Shown: positions 7,229-15,501 of the stretch, piece by piece | Layout: each line of letters opens with the position of its first letter | How positions within the stretch are numbered: position 1 is the stretch's first letter | NCBI GenBank assembly: GCA_027051995.1 | Contig: JALUFY010000129.1 | Span: 1 to 15,501, forward strand | Length of the DNA: 15,501 bases | Reading direction: 5' to 3' | Source: Hyphomicrobiales bacterium | GTDB taxonomy: Bacteria > Pseudomonadota > Alphaproteobacteria > Rhizobiales > Aestuariivirgaceae | Program-made: the position numbers and the translations under genes | The notes under the pieces: model-generated | Seen by the model: only the letters and a program-made list of their open reading frames with translations | What the model was told of the DNA's origin: nothing | Database searches by the model: none

Positions 7229-8586
7229 GCACAGTGTCCGCCATGAGAGGAAAAACGAATCACTGGCGCGCATTGTCCGCCTCCGCCTGCCTGCTGGCGC
7301 TGATCTGTCTGGCCGCGCCGCCGCTTCGCGCCGGGCAGACGCCGGATGTGCGCGCCGCCAAGCAGCGCGAGCTTGAGGATGTGCGCCAGAAGATCGGCCA
7401 GTCCAGCCGCCGCAGGGAGTCCCTGGAGGAAGAAAGGCGGGCCCTGCGCGCCGAGGCGGAGGACATTTCCGCCCGCCTCGTCGCCCTTGCGGCCAAAAGG
7501 CAGGCGATCGAGGCCCTGATTGCCCGCAACGAGAAAAAAATCGCCGGTCTCGAACAGGAGGAAACGAAGCTCAACAAGCTGCTGGCCGCCCGCCGCGCCG
7601 CCATCGCCGAGCTTCTCGCCGGCCTTCAGAAGCTGCGCCGCGATCCGCCGCCGCCCTTCGTCACCCGCCCTCATGACGTTCTGGCCGCCGTGCGCGGCGC
7701 CATGCTTTTGTCCGACGCCGTGCCCCATGTGGAAAGGCGCGTGGCCCGCCTTCTGAGTAATCTGCGCCGCCTGGCCGCCGTGCGCCGCCAGCTGATCGAA
7801 AGCCAGGAGGAAAAACACCGCAATCTGGCGCATCTGGAAAAGACCGGCGGCCAGATCGAACAGCTTCTGGCCCGCAAGCGCCAGCTTCTGCGCCAGACCA
7901 GCGCCCGCCTGGAAGAGGAAAACCGCCGCCTGCGCGCCCTGACCGGCAAGGCGCGCAATCTCAACGAGCTGATCTCCGCCCTGCGCCGCGAGGAAAAGCG
8001 CCGCCGGCAGGCCGAGGCCGCCCGCCTGAGGGAGGAGGCCCGCCGCCGCGCCGAAGCCGAAAAGGCCGCGAGAGAGGCAGGCAAGCCAAAGCCGGAGATT
8101 CCTCCCTCTCCTCCCCGCGTCAACCAGAAGCCGCGCGTCGCCATCACCACGCTCAAGGGCCGCCTGCCCTGGCCCGCGCAGGGGCGCGCGATCCTGCGCT
8201 ATGGCGAAAAATCCGCCCTTGATTCGCGCTCGCGCGGCATCTATGTGCAAACGCGTCCCGGAGCCTCCGTCATCGCCCCCGCCGATGGCCGCGTGGAGAT
8301 GGCGCGGAAATTCCGCTCCTATGGACAACTTTTAATTCTCAACGCGGGGCAGGGGTATCGTATATTGCTTGCCGGACTGGGCAGGACATCCGTGCTGGCT
8401 GGACAGTTCGTCCGCGCCGGCGAGCCCCTTGGGGAAATGGGGTCGTCCCCCGCTCCCGCGACCGTGCCGTCCGCCGGGGTGGCGCGGGACAATCCCATCC
8501 TGTATATGGAACTGAGAAAACACGGACGGCCCGTAAACGCCACCCTCTGGTGGCCTGTCACCCGTCAGGAGGCGCGCAAGAAATGA
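7225..8586 (+). CDS. envC: Murein hydrolase activator EnvC (coiled coil plus degenerate LytM domain)
   Basis: EnvC is a periplasmic activator of N-acetylmuramyl-L-alanine amidases during septal peptidoglycan splitting. The 453-residue product has a signal peptide (hydrophobic core around residues 15-33, ending PPLRAGQ), a long Arg/Glu/Ala-rich coiled coil (about 42-290), a proline-rich linker, and a C-terminal LytM/M23-like domain (about 311-443). That domain has lost its zinc and catalytic residues: where M23 peptidases have HxxxD there is S336 and Y340 (SRGIYV), the middle histidine region reads LLAGLG, and the HLH motif is replaced by ILY (425-427). This is the expected EnvC state and not decay, because the fold-forming segments (APADGRV, YGQLLIL, GEPLGEMG) are kept. 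The ATG overlaps the hprK stop by 4 bases and the TGA overlaps the ctpA ATG by 4 bases. Confidence 0.9.
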   Translation: MSTVSAMRGKTNHWRALSASACLLALICLAAPPLRAGQTPDVRAAKQRELEDVRQKIGQSSRRRESLEEERRALRAEAEDISARLVALAAKRQAIEALIARNEKKIAGLEQEETKLNKLLAARRAAIAELLAGLQKLRRDPPPPFVTRPHDVLAAVRGAMLLSDAVPHVERRVARLLSNLRRLAAVRRQLIESQEEKHRNLAHLEKTGGQIEQLLARKRQLLRQTSARLEEENRRLRALTGKARNLNELISALRREEKRRRQAEAARLREEARRRAEAEKAAREAGKPKPEIPPSPPRVNQKPRVAITTLKGRLPWPAQGRAILRYGEKSALDSRSRGIYVQTRPGASVIAPADGRVEMARKFRSYGQLLILNAGQGYRILLAGLGRTSVLAGQFVRAGEPLGEMGSSPAPATVPSAGVARDNPILYMELRKHGRPVNATLWWPVTRQEARKK

Positions 8587-10007
8587 AACTGGCGAATTTC
8601 GCGAAATCCCTCTCCCTGATTGCCCTTGGCGCTGTCATGAGCGCCGGGCTCTGGCACGCCATCGACGTGGCCACGGCGGGCGGCGGCGACAGCGGCAACA
8701 TGAAAGTCTACAGGCAGCTCGATCTCTTCGGCGATGTCTTCGACAGGGTGCGCAGCGATTATGTCGTCAAGCCCGACGAGGAAAAGCTCATCGAGGCCGC
8801 CATCAACGGCATGCTCTCCTCGCTCGATCCGCATTCGAGCTACATGAACCCGAAGAACTTCAAGAACATGCAGGTGCAGACGCGCGGCGAGTTCGGCGGC
8901 CTCGGCATCGAGGTCACCATGGACAAGGGCGTCGTCAAGGTGGTCTCGCCCATCGACGACACCCCCGCCGCCAAGGCCGGCATCCAGGCCGGTGACCTGA
9001 TCATCAAGATCGATGGCGAGCGCGTGCGCGGCCTGACTCTCAATCAGGCGGTGGAGAAAATGCGCGGCAAGGTGGGCGAGCCCATCGTCGTCACCATCCT
9101 GCGCAAGGGCGTCAAGGATCCCTTCGACGTCAAGATCATCCGCGACGTCATCCGCATCCGCTCCGTCAAGCATTCCATCCAGGGCGGCGATATCGGCTAT
9201 ATCCGCATCACCTCCTTCAACGAACAGACCCAGCCGGGCCTCGACAAGGCGCTCAAGGACATCAAGAAGAAGCTCGGAGACAAGGTCAAGGGCTACATCA
9301 TCGACCTGCGCAACAACCCCGGCGGCCTGCTCGATCAGGCCATTTCGGTCTCCAGCACCTTCCTGGATCATGGCGAGGTGGTCTCAACACGCGGCCGCAA
9401 CCCCTCCGAATCGCAGCGCTTCAACGCCCGCCCCGGAGACGCGGCGGGCGGCAAGCCCGTCGTCGTGCTGATCAACGGCGGTTCCGCCTCGGCCTCAGAG
9501 ATCGTCTCCGGCGCGCTTCAGGATCACAAGCGCGCCATCCTCATCGGCACCCGCTCCTTCGGCAAGGGCTCGGTGCAGACCATCATCCCGCTCGGCGCGC
9601 GCGGCGGCGCCATCCGCCTGACCACGGCGCGTTACTACACGCCTTCGGGCCGCTCCATTCAGGCCAAGGGCATCATGCCCGATTACATCATCGAGGAGGA
9701 GCTGCCCGACAAGCTCAAGGACAAGGCCGATCAGCTGCGCACGCGCGGCGAGGCCTCCCTGCGCGGCCATCTGAAGAACAACCAGATCAAGAAGGAGGAA
9801 TCCGGCTCCTCCGCCTATGTCCCCCGCGACAAGTCCAAGGACACCCAGCTTCAGGCGGCCATCAAGTTCCTGCATGGCGAGGATATCTCCGCCATGGTGA
9901 AGAAGAAGGTGGCGAAGGCGCCCGCGAAGGAGAAGAAGGCAGAAACGAAACCGCGGGACAAATCCGCCGGCAAGCCTGCGGACAAGCCGAAGGAAAAGGC
10001 CGACTAG
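8583..10007 (+). CDS. ctpA: C-terminal processing protease CtpA, S41 family, PDZ-containing
   Basis: CtpA-type S41 serine proteases act in the periplasm and degrade or trim envelope proteins, in several species peptidoglycan hydrolases. The 474-residue product has an N-terminal signal or anchor segment (about 1-32), a helical region, a PDZ domain (about 104-177, beginning GGLGIEV), the S41 core (about 195-370), and a Lys/Ala/Pro-rich tail from about residue 440. The catalytic pair is clear: S303 in NGGSASASEI and K328 in GTRSFGKGSVQ, with Q332 four residues on, matching the Prc/CtpA Ser-Lys dyad spacing of 25. I chose the ATG at 8583 because AGGAGG lies 10 bases upstream and the hydrophobic signal follows directly; earlier starts would lie inside envC. 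A strong terminator follows, marking the end of the operon. Confidence 0.95.
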   Translation: MKLANFAKSLSLIALGAVMSAGLWHAIDVATAGGGDSGNMKVYRQLDLFGDVFDRVRSDYVVKPDEEKLIEAAINGMLSSLDPHSSYMNPKNFKNMQVQTRGEFGGLGIEVTMDKGVVKVVSPIDDTPAAKAGIQAGDLIIKIDGERVRGLTLNQAVEKMRGKVGEPIVVTILRKGVKDPFDVKIIRDVIRIRSVKHSIQGGDIGYIRITSFNEQTQPGLDKALKDIKKKLGDKVKGYIIDLRNNPGGLLDQAISVSSTFLDHGEVVSTRGRNPSESQRFNARPGDAAGGKPVVVLINGGSASASEIVSGALQDHKRAILIGTRSFGKGSVQTIIPLGARGGAIRLTTARYYTPSGRSIQAKGIMPDYIIEEELPDKLKDKADQLRTRGEASLRGHLKNNQIKKEESGSSAYVPRDKSKDTQLQAAIKFLHGEDISAMVKKKVAKAPAKEKKAETKPRDKSAGKPADKPKEKAD

Positions 10008-10049
10008 CGGCCAATGGGAGGCCATTTCTCCATCGTTGTAAAAATCATG

Positions 10050-10078
10050 CGCGCCGGGTTCCGCCCGGCGCGTTTTTT
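10050..10078 (+). terminator. Rho-independent terminator after ctpA
   Basis: A perfect 9-bp GC stem, CGCGCCGGG (10050-10058) with CCCGGCGCG (10064-10072), encloses a 5-base loop and is followed at once by six T (10073-10078). It lies 43 bases after the ctpA stop and before fabA, so it is the natural end of the chvI-chvG-hprK-envC-ctpA transcript. It is the strongest terminator in the window. Confidence 0.93.
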
Positions 10079-10161
10079 CCGCCCCGCCATATCCTCTTGT
10101 CTATCGCCCCGCGATCTGCAAAAGTCCGCCGCGGACACGGGCACGCAATCCTGGACATGAC

Positions 10162-10680
10162 ATGACAGAACGCCAATCAAGCTATACCTATGAAGACCTT
10201 CTGGCCTGCGGGCGCGGCGAACTTTTCGGGCCGGGCAACGCCCAGCTGCCGCTGCCGCCCATGCTGATGTTCGACCGCATCACAAACATCACGGATCAGG
10301 GCGGCCCCCATGGAAAAGGCGAGATCCGCGCCGAGCTGGACATCAACCCCGATCTGTGGTTCTTCGCCTGTCATTTCAATGAAGACCCGGTCATGCCCGG
10401 CTGCCTGGGGCTGGACGCCATGTGGCAGATGCTGGGCTTTTATCTCGGCTGGCTTGGCGCGCCGGGCCGTGGCCGCGCTCTGGGATCCGGCGAGGTCAAA
10501 TTCACCGGTCAGGTTTTGCCTACCGCGAAACTGGTGGAATACGCCGTTTATCCCAAGCGCGTCATTCTGCGCCGCCTCAACATGGGCATCGCCGACGCCG
10601 AACTGAAATGCGACGGCAGGCTCATCTATACGGCGAAGGATTTGCGTGTCGGCCTGTTCCATCCCGACGACATGGCCTGA
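10162..10680 (+). CDS. fabA: 3-hydroxydecanoyl-[ACP] dehydratase/isomerase FabA
   Basis: FabA dehydrates 3-hydroxydecanoyl-ACP and isomerises trans-2- to cis-3-decenoyl-ACP, the branch point to unsaturated fatty acids under anaerobic-type synthesis. The 172-residue product has the standard family length. The single-chain hot-dog fold shows the catalytic His71 in [23 protein letters not shown] and Asp85 in the same segment; these match the H70/D84 pair of E. coli FabA when the initiator Met is counted. It begins [23 protein letters not shown], with [11 protein letters not shown] as in other FabA proteins. The ribosome site before the ATG at 10162 is weak, but no other in-frame start fits better. 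fabB follows after 69 bases, the normal functional pair; irr or fabI neighbours, often seen in alphaproteobacteria, are absent here. Confidence 0.97.
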   Translation: MTERQSSYTYEDLLACGRGELFGPGNAQLPLPPMLMFDRITNITDQGGPHGKGEIRAELDINPDLWFFACHFNEDPVMPGCLGLDAMWQMLGFYLGWLGAPGRGRALGSGEVKFTGQVLPTAKLVEYAVYPKRVILRRLNMGIADAELKCDGRLIYTAKDLRVGLFHPDDMA

Positions 10681-10691
10681 CCGGCTCCATC

Positions 10692-10700
10692 TGGTATAAT
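10692..10700 (+). promoter_or_regulatory. Extended -10 promoter element between fabA and fabB
   Basis: TGGTATAAT is a perfect extended -10 (TGn plus TATAAT), rare in such GC-rich DNA. It starts 12 bases after the fabA stop and lies 49 bases before the fabB ATG. No good -35 is found 16-18 bases upstream, as extended -10 promoters allow. It may give fabB a second, fabA-independent transcript. The assignment is from sequence match alone. Confidence 0.4.
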
Positions 10701-10749
10701 GCCCATGAAGAACGCTTGAGAATTGCAACCCGGGAGGCGCGCGGATTTC

Positions 10750-11967
10750 ATGAGACGTGTTGTGGTGACAGGACTGGGCATCGTCTCCAGCATAGGGGAC
10801 AATGCAAGCCAAGTGGCGCAATCGCTGAAAGAGGCCAGATCCGGCATCACCCGGGCGGAGGATTTCGCCAGGCTCGGCTTCCGCAGCCAGGTGGCGGGCG
10901 CGCCCCGTTTGCGGCCCGAGGATGTCATTGACCGGCGCAAGATGCGCTTCATGGCCGATGGCGCGGGCTGGGCCTACGTCTCCATGCAGCAGGCCATCGC
11001 CGATGCCGGGCTCGAGGAGGCGGATATCAGCAACGAGCGCACCGGCCTAATCGCCGGCACGGGCGGCCCCTCCACCCGCGCCATCGTCGCCGCCGCCGAT
11101 ACCGCGCGCGAAAAGGGCCCGCGCCGCGTCGGCCCCTTCGTCGTGCCCAAGGCCATGAGCTCCACGGCCTCGGCCATCCTCTCCACCTATTTCAGTATCA
11201 GGGGCCTGAGCTATTCCATCTCCTCGGCCTGCTCCACCTCGTCACACTGCATCGGAAACGCGGCGGAATTGATCCAGTGGGGCAAGCAGGACATCATGTT
11301 CGCCGGCGGCGCAGAAGAGCTGGACTGGACGCTGTCGGTGCTGTTCGACGCCATGGGCGCCATGTCGAGCAAATACAATGAAATGCCCGCCAAGGCCTCG
11401 CGCGCCTATGACGCGAACCGCGACGGCTTCGTCATCGCGGGCGGCGGCGGCATTCTGGTGCTGGAAGAGCTCGAGCACGCAAAGGCGCGCGGCGCGAAAA
11501 TTTATTGCGAGCTCATTGGCTATGGTGCGACGTCGGACGGCCACGACATGGTGGCCCCCTCCGGCGAGGGCGCGGTGCGCTGCATGAGGCAGGCGCTTGA
11601 AACGGTGGATTCGCCCATCGACTATATCAACCCCCATGCCACTTCCACGCCCATCGGCGATGTCAGGGAGATCGAGGCCATCCGCGAGGTCTTCGGCGAT
11701 GACGTCCCGCCCATATCGGCAACCAAGTCGCTCACCGGCCATTCGCTGGGCGCCGCCGGGGTGCACGAATCCATCTATTCCATTCTCATGATGCGCGAAA
11801 ACTTCATCTGCGAATCGGCCAATATCGAACAGCTCGATCCGGATTTCGCGGACATGCCCATCGTGCGTGCGCGCAAGGATGATGTGAAACTGGATACCGT
11901 CCTGTCCAATTCCTTCGGATTTGGCGGCACCAACGCCACACTGGTTTTCCGCCGCTACAACGGCTGA
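10750..11967 (+). CDS. fabB: 3-oxoacyl-[ACP] synthase I (beta-ketoacyl-ACP synthase FabB)
   Basis: FabB elongates the cis-3-decenoyl-ACP made by FabA, committing carbon to unsaturated fatty acids, and also extends saturated chains. The 405-residue product is the normal KAS I size. The thiolase-fold catalytic triad is complete: Cys161 in [11 protein letters not shown], His296 in [11 protein letters not shown], and His331 in [12 protein letters not shown] with Lys326 just before it. The N-terminus [16 protein letters not shown] and C-terminal [14 protein letters not shown] are typical. The ATG at 10750 follows GGGAGG by 12 bases; an earlier in-frame start at 10723 would add nine residues that do not fit the family. 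It probably forms an operon with fabA, perhaps with an additional internal promoter. No clear terminator follows; the next gene starts 120 bases on. Confidence 0.96.
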   Translation: MRRVVVTGLGIVSSIGDNASQVAQSLKEARSGITRAEDFARLGFRSQVAGAPRLRPEDVIDRRKMRFMADGAGWAYVSMQQAIADAGLEEADISNERTGLIAGTGGPSTRAIVAAADTAREKGPRRVGPFVVPKAMSSTASAILSTYFSIRGLSYSISSACSTSSHCIGNAAELIQWGKQDIMFAGGAEELDWTLSVLFDAMGAMSSKYNEMPAKASRAYDANRDGFVIAGGGGILVLEELEHAKARGAKIYCELIGYGATSDGHDMVAPSGEGAVRCMRQALETVDSPIDYINPHATSTPIGDVREIEAIREVFGDDVPPISATKSLTGHSLGAAGVHESIYSILMMRENFICESANIEQLDPDFADMPIVRARKDDVKLDTVLSNSFGFGGTNATLVFRRYNG

Positions 11968-12087
11968 CAGCCATGATCCCGCCTTCTTTGCCGGGCAAAT
12001 CCATGACGGTTTCCGCCGCGCCCGCCGGTGCGAATCCGCCCGCGGAATGACGGCGCGAACCGCCTTTCTCACACTTGCGGATGTTTC

Positions 12088-14160
12088 ATGGCCAAAAGAC
12101 AGTCAAAACCCGGCGCGAACAGGGGCGGCAAGTCCGCCGGCGCGGGCAGAAGACGCCGCGCCCGCCGCAAGAGGCCGTTGATTTTCCGTCTTCTGGGCTG
12201 GGGCATGACCCTGGCGGTCTGGGGCGCCATCATCTTCGCCGCCGCCACCGCCTATGTCTTCTTCACGCTGGACAGCAAGGGCCTGTTTCACATCCCGGCG
12301 CGCAAGCCGGGCATCATGCTGGTGGCCGCCGATGGTCAGAAGATCGCCGAGCGCGGCGCCTTTTTCGGCGACGAGGCGCGCATCTCCGAACTGCCGCGCT
12401 ATCTGCCGCAGGCGGTCATCGCCATCGAGGACAGACGCTTCTATCACCATTTCGGCATCGATCCCATCGGCCTGACCCGCGCCATGATCCGCAATCTGCG
12501 CGCCGGCCACGTGGTGCAGGGCGGCTCCACGCTCACCCAGCAGCTGGCCAAGAATCTGTTTCTCAAGCCCGAGCGCACCCTGTGGCGCAAGTTTCAGGAG
12601 GCCGTCCTGGCCATCTGGCTGGAGAGCCGCTACTCCAAGGATGAAATCCTGCAATTGTATCTGAACCGCGTCAACTTCGGCCCCGGCGCGGTGGGCGTGG
12701 AGAAGGCCGCGCGGAAATTCTTCGGCCGCTCCGCACGCGAGGTCACCCTGGGCCAGGCGGCCATTCTGGCGGCCATGCTCAAGGGCCCCTCGCGCTACAA
12801 CCCGCTGCGCCATCCCGCCCGCGCCGAGCGCCGCGCCGCCGTCGTCCTCAAGGCCATGCTGCGCGAGGGCTACATCACGGAAAAGGAAGCGAAGGACGCC
12901 CTGCGCGGCAAGCAGACCATCAGGCCCTCCGCCTATGTGCCCTCGACGCAATACATCGTCGACTGGGTGCTGGAGCAGCTGCCCGATCTGACCGGCCCGT
13001 TCAACAAGTCCATAGTCGTCGAAACGACCCTGGATCACAATCTGCAAACCGCCGCCGAAAGGGCCATTGTCCGCACCCTCGCCAGGGAAGGCAAAAAGCG
13101 CCACGTCTCGCAGGGCGCGATGGTGGTCATGGATGCGAAAGGCGCGGTCAAGGCCATGGTCGGCGGCCGCTCCTACAAGCGCAGCCAGTTCAACCGCGCC
13201 GTCAAGGCCCGGCGCCAGCCCGGCTCGGCCTTCAAGCCCTTCGTCTATCTCACCGCCATCGAACAGGGCTACACGCCCGAATCGATCGAGGATGACAGCC
13301 CCGTGCGCATCGGCGATTACAAGCCCGCCAATTATGGCCACAAGTATCGCGGCCGCGTGACATTGCGAAAGGCCCTGGCGCTGTCGCTCAATACGGTAGC
13401 GGTCAAGCTCTGCGTCGCCGTCGGCCCGGAGAACGTCGCGGCCACCGCCAACCGGCTGGGCATTTCCTCGCCGCTGGAGCCGGTCGCCTCGCTGGCGCTG
13501 GGCACATCGGAGGTCAACCTGCTGGAGCTCACCAGCGCCTACGCGCCCTTCGCCAATGGCGGCAAGGCGGTGGTGCCCTATATCGTCACCCGCGTCACCA
13601 CCCGCGACGGCAAGGTGCTCTACGAGCGCAAGGGCTCCGGACTGGGCACGGTGATCAATAATTACGATCTGGGCGCCATGAACGACATGATGCGCGCCGT
13701 CGTCACCTCCGGCACGGGCCGCCGCGCCCGCATAAAGGGCCGCGACATCGGCGGCAAGACCGGCACCAGCCAAGACTACCGCGACGCCTGGTTCATCGGC
13801 TATTCGGCCCAGCTCGTCGGCGGCGTCTGGCTGGGCAACGACGACAACTCCCCGACCCGGCGCGTCACCGGCGGCTCGCTGCCCGCGCGCATCTGGAAGG
13901 ATGTCATGCTGCGCGCCCACAAGAACCTGCCAGGCCTGCCCCTGCCCGGCGATTACCAGCGCCAGGAGTGGAGCGATCCGGTCTTTCAGGAAGACCGCGT
14001 GGCCGTCAATTCCCGTTCGCGCTCTTCCGGAGGCATCATCGGCGTCATCACCAGTATCTTCGGCGGCGGCGCGCGCCCCTCTCCCGCCCCCGCGCCGCGC
14101 GAACCCCGGCGCAAAAGACGTATCCGCAGAAGAATCCAGAATTTCGGCCCGGCGCGCTAG
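12088..14160 (+). CDS. Class A penicillin-binding protein (PBP1A family), glycosyltransferase plus transpeptidase
   Basis: This bifunctional inner-membrane enzyme polymerises lipid II into glycan strands and cross-links the peptides. The 690-residue product starts with a Lys/Arg/Gly-rich cytoplasmic tail, then one TM segment (about 34-56). The GT51 domain (about 80-250) has catalytic Glu114 in IEDRRFYHHFG, QGGSTLTQQLAKN, Glu171 in KFQEAVLAIWLE, and KDEILQLYLN. The transpeptidase (about 330-610) has SxxK at S380-K383 (GSAFKP), SLN at 433-435 and KTG at 557-559. I see little room for the OB-fold insertion of long PBP1A proteins between the domains, so this is the shorter form. The C-terminal 30 residues are strongly basic (RRKRRIRRRI). 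The ATG at 12088 gives a normal N-terminus; an in-frame GTG at 12028 would add 20 residues. I give no symbol because several paralogues share this layout. Confidence 0.93.
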   Translation: MAKRQSKPGANRGGKSAGAGRRRRARRKRPLIFRLLGWGMTLAVWGAIIFAAATAYVFFTLDSKGLFHIPARKPGIMLVAADGQKIAERGAFFGDEARISELPRYLPQAVIAIEDRRFYHHFGIDPIGLTRAMIRNLRAGHVVQGGSTLTQQLAKNLFLKPERTLWRKFQEAVLAIWLESRYSKDEILQLYLNRVNFGPGAVGVEKAARKFFGRSAREVTLGQAAILAAMLKGPSRYNPLRHPARAERRAAVVLKAMLREGYITEKEAKDALRGKQTIRPSAYVPSTQYIVDWVLEQLPDLTGPFNKSIVVETTLDHNLQTAAERAIVRTLAREGKKRHVSQGAMVVMDAKGAVKAMVGGRSYKRSQFNRAVKARRQPGSAFKPFVYLTAIEQGYTPESIEDDSPVRIGDYKPANYGHKYRGRVTLRKALALSLNTVAVKLCVAVGPENVAATANRLGISSPLEPVASLALGTSEVNLLELTSAYAPFANGGKAVVPYIVTRVTTRDGKVLYERKGSGLGTVINNYDLGAMNDMMRAVVTSGTGRRARIKGRDIGGKTGTSQDYRDAWFIGYSAQLVGGVWLGNDDNSPTRRVTGGSLPARIWKDVMLRAHKNLPGLPLPGDYQRQEWSDPVFQEDRVAVNSRSRSSGGIIGVITSIFGGGARPSPAPAPREPRRKRRIRRRIQNFGPAR

Positions 14161-14207
14161 AATCCGCAAAGCATAGCGGAGTCCCTTGGCCGCCGTGTTG
14201 CAGGGGC

Positions 14208-14236
14208 TTGCGGACATATAAAGAAAGCTTTATGAC
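14208..14236 (+). promoter_or_regulatory. Likely metK promoter containing the palindrome in its spacer
   Basis: TTGCGG (14208-14213) and TATGAC (14231-14236) are separated by exactly 17 bases. The spacer contains most of the palindrome at 14216-14235, so a bound protein would cover the promoter. Transcription would begin near 14243, giving a leader of about 85 bases before the GTG start. Both hexamers are moderate matches; the spacing and the overlap with the palindrome strengthen the call. Confidence 0.45.
14216..14235. promoter_or_regulatory. Palindrome in the metK promoter, second copy of the ahcY element
   Basis: ATATAAAGAAAGCTTTATGA has a left half identical to the ahcY element, the same 4-base spacer, and a right half matching at 6 of 8 positions (CTTTAT kept, last two bases changed). 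It lies between the -35 and -10 of the likely metK promoter. Sharing one rare AT-rich palindrome between ahcY and metK, about 12 kb apart and in opposite orientation, points to one regulator of the SAM cycle. SahR is the best known candidate, by inference. Confidence 0.55.
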
Positions 14237-14253
14237 ATTCGCCATGTCCTCGC

Positions 14254-14288
14254 GGATACCCGCCGTCATGACAGGCTGGCGGGCATCC
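14254..14288 (+). other. Hairpin in the metK 5' leader
   Basis: The arms at 14254-14264 (GGATACCCGCC) and 14278-14288 (GGCGGGCATCC) pair at 10 of 11 positions with one A-C mismatch, around a 13-base loop containing the palindrome GTCATGAC. It lies inside the predicted leader, about 40 bases before the start codon, with no U-run after it. It does not resemble the SAM-II or SAM/SAH riboswitch consensus as I recall them. It could affect message stability, be part of an unrecognised RNA element, or be a dispersed intergenic repeat. Confidence 0.4.
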
Positions 14289-14328
14289 CCGGACAATCCT
14301 TTCACCATTCCAGGGGAGCCAGAAACCC

Positions 14329-15501
<1,173 letters not shown>

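Noticed and set aside
7225..8586. envC as a decayed peptidase pseudogene, because catalytic residues are missing
   Set aside because: The frame is intact, the fold is kept, and loss of these residues is the normal state of EnvC activators.
10082..10161. A -35/-10 pair for fabA beginning at TTGTCT
   Set aside because: The -35 is plausible, but at 17 bases the -10 would be AAAAGT, which is not a credible match.
14161..14182. TCCGC/GCGGA inverted repeat as a terminator after the PBP gene
   Set aside because: It has a five-base stem with an eight-base loop and no following U-run, which is too weak to call.
12103..14217. A 704-codon open frame on the minus strand opposite the PBP gene
   Set aside because: It is antisense to a gene with full catalytic motifs. 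Its translation is a low-complexity Gly/Ala/Asp/His/Arg mix without recognisable domains, typical of a stop-poor shadow frame in GC-rich DNA.

Overview
The window comes from a GC-rich alphaproteobacterial chromosome. The signs are a ChvG/ChvI two-component pair next to a short, N-terminally reduced HPr kinase, an adenosylhomocysteinase ending in the KPEHYRY form, an adjacent fabA-fabB pair, and an EnvC gene overlapping a CtpA-type S41 protease gene. It is ordinary core-genome sequence. I see no insertion sequence, prophage, CRISPR array, tRNA or rRNA gene, and every complete gene looks intact. I can place it to class but not to genus.

Layout. Bases 1-854 hold the 3' end of aroE and then coaE, one base apart. 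A bidirectional hairpin terminator (881-906) separates coaE from the convergent ahcY (957-2354, minus strand). A 180-bp divergent region (2355-2534) carries the ahcY promoter and an AT-rich palindrome, then hslU runs rightward (2535-3851). After a 287-bp gap with several hairpins comes a likely five-gene operon, chvI-chvG-hprK-envC-ctpA (4139-10007). Three successive 4-nt ATGA overlaps join its last four genes, and a strong terminator (10050-10078) closes it. Then follow fabA (10162-10680), fabB (10750-11967), a class A penicillin-binding protein (12088-14160), and metK from a GTG start at 14329, cut by the window end.

How the genes fit together. Envelope biology dominates the middle: an envelope-stress two-component system, an amidase activator (EnvC), a periplasmic protease (CtpA), a peptidoglycan synthase, and the FabA/FabB branch that makes unsaturated fatty acids. 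The S-adenosylmethionine cycle brackets the window, with ahcY (SAH removal) near the left and metK (SAM synthesis) at the right end.

The most interesting non-coding signal is that these two SAM-cycle genes, about 12 kb apart and on opposite strands, share the same promoter-region palindrome, ATATAAAG-N4-CTTTATAT (perfect at ahcY, with 6 of 8 right-arm bases kept at metK). I saw it nowhere else in the window. This looks like a common operator, plausibly for a SahR-type ArsR-family regulator encoded elsewhere. I found no convincing undescribed multi-gene system. The other points worth a look are the fusion of the ChvIG-HprK block to envC-ctpA in place of the usual PTS genes, and the absence of hslV next to hslU.
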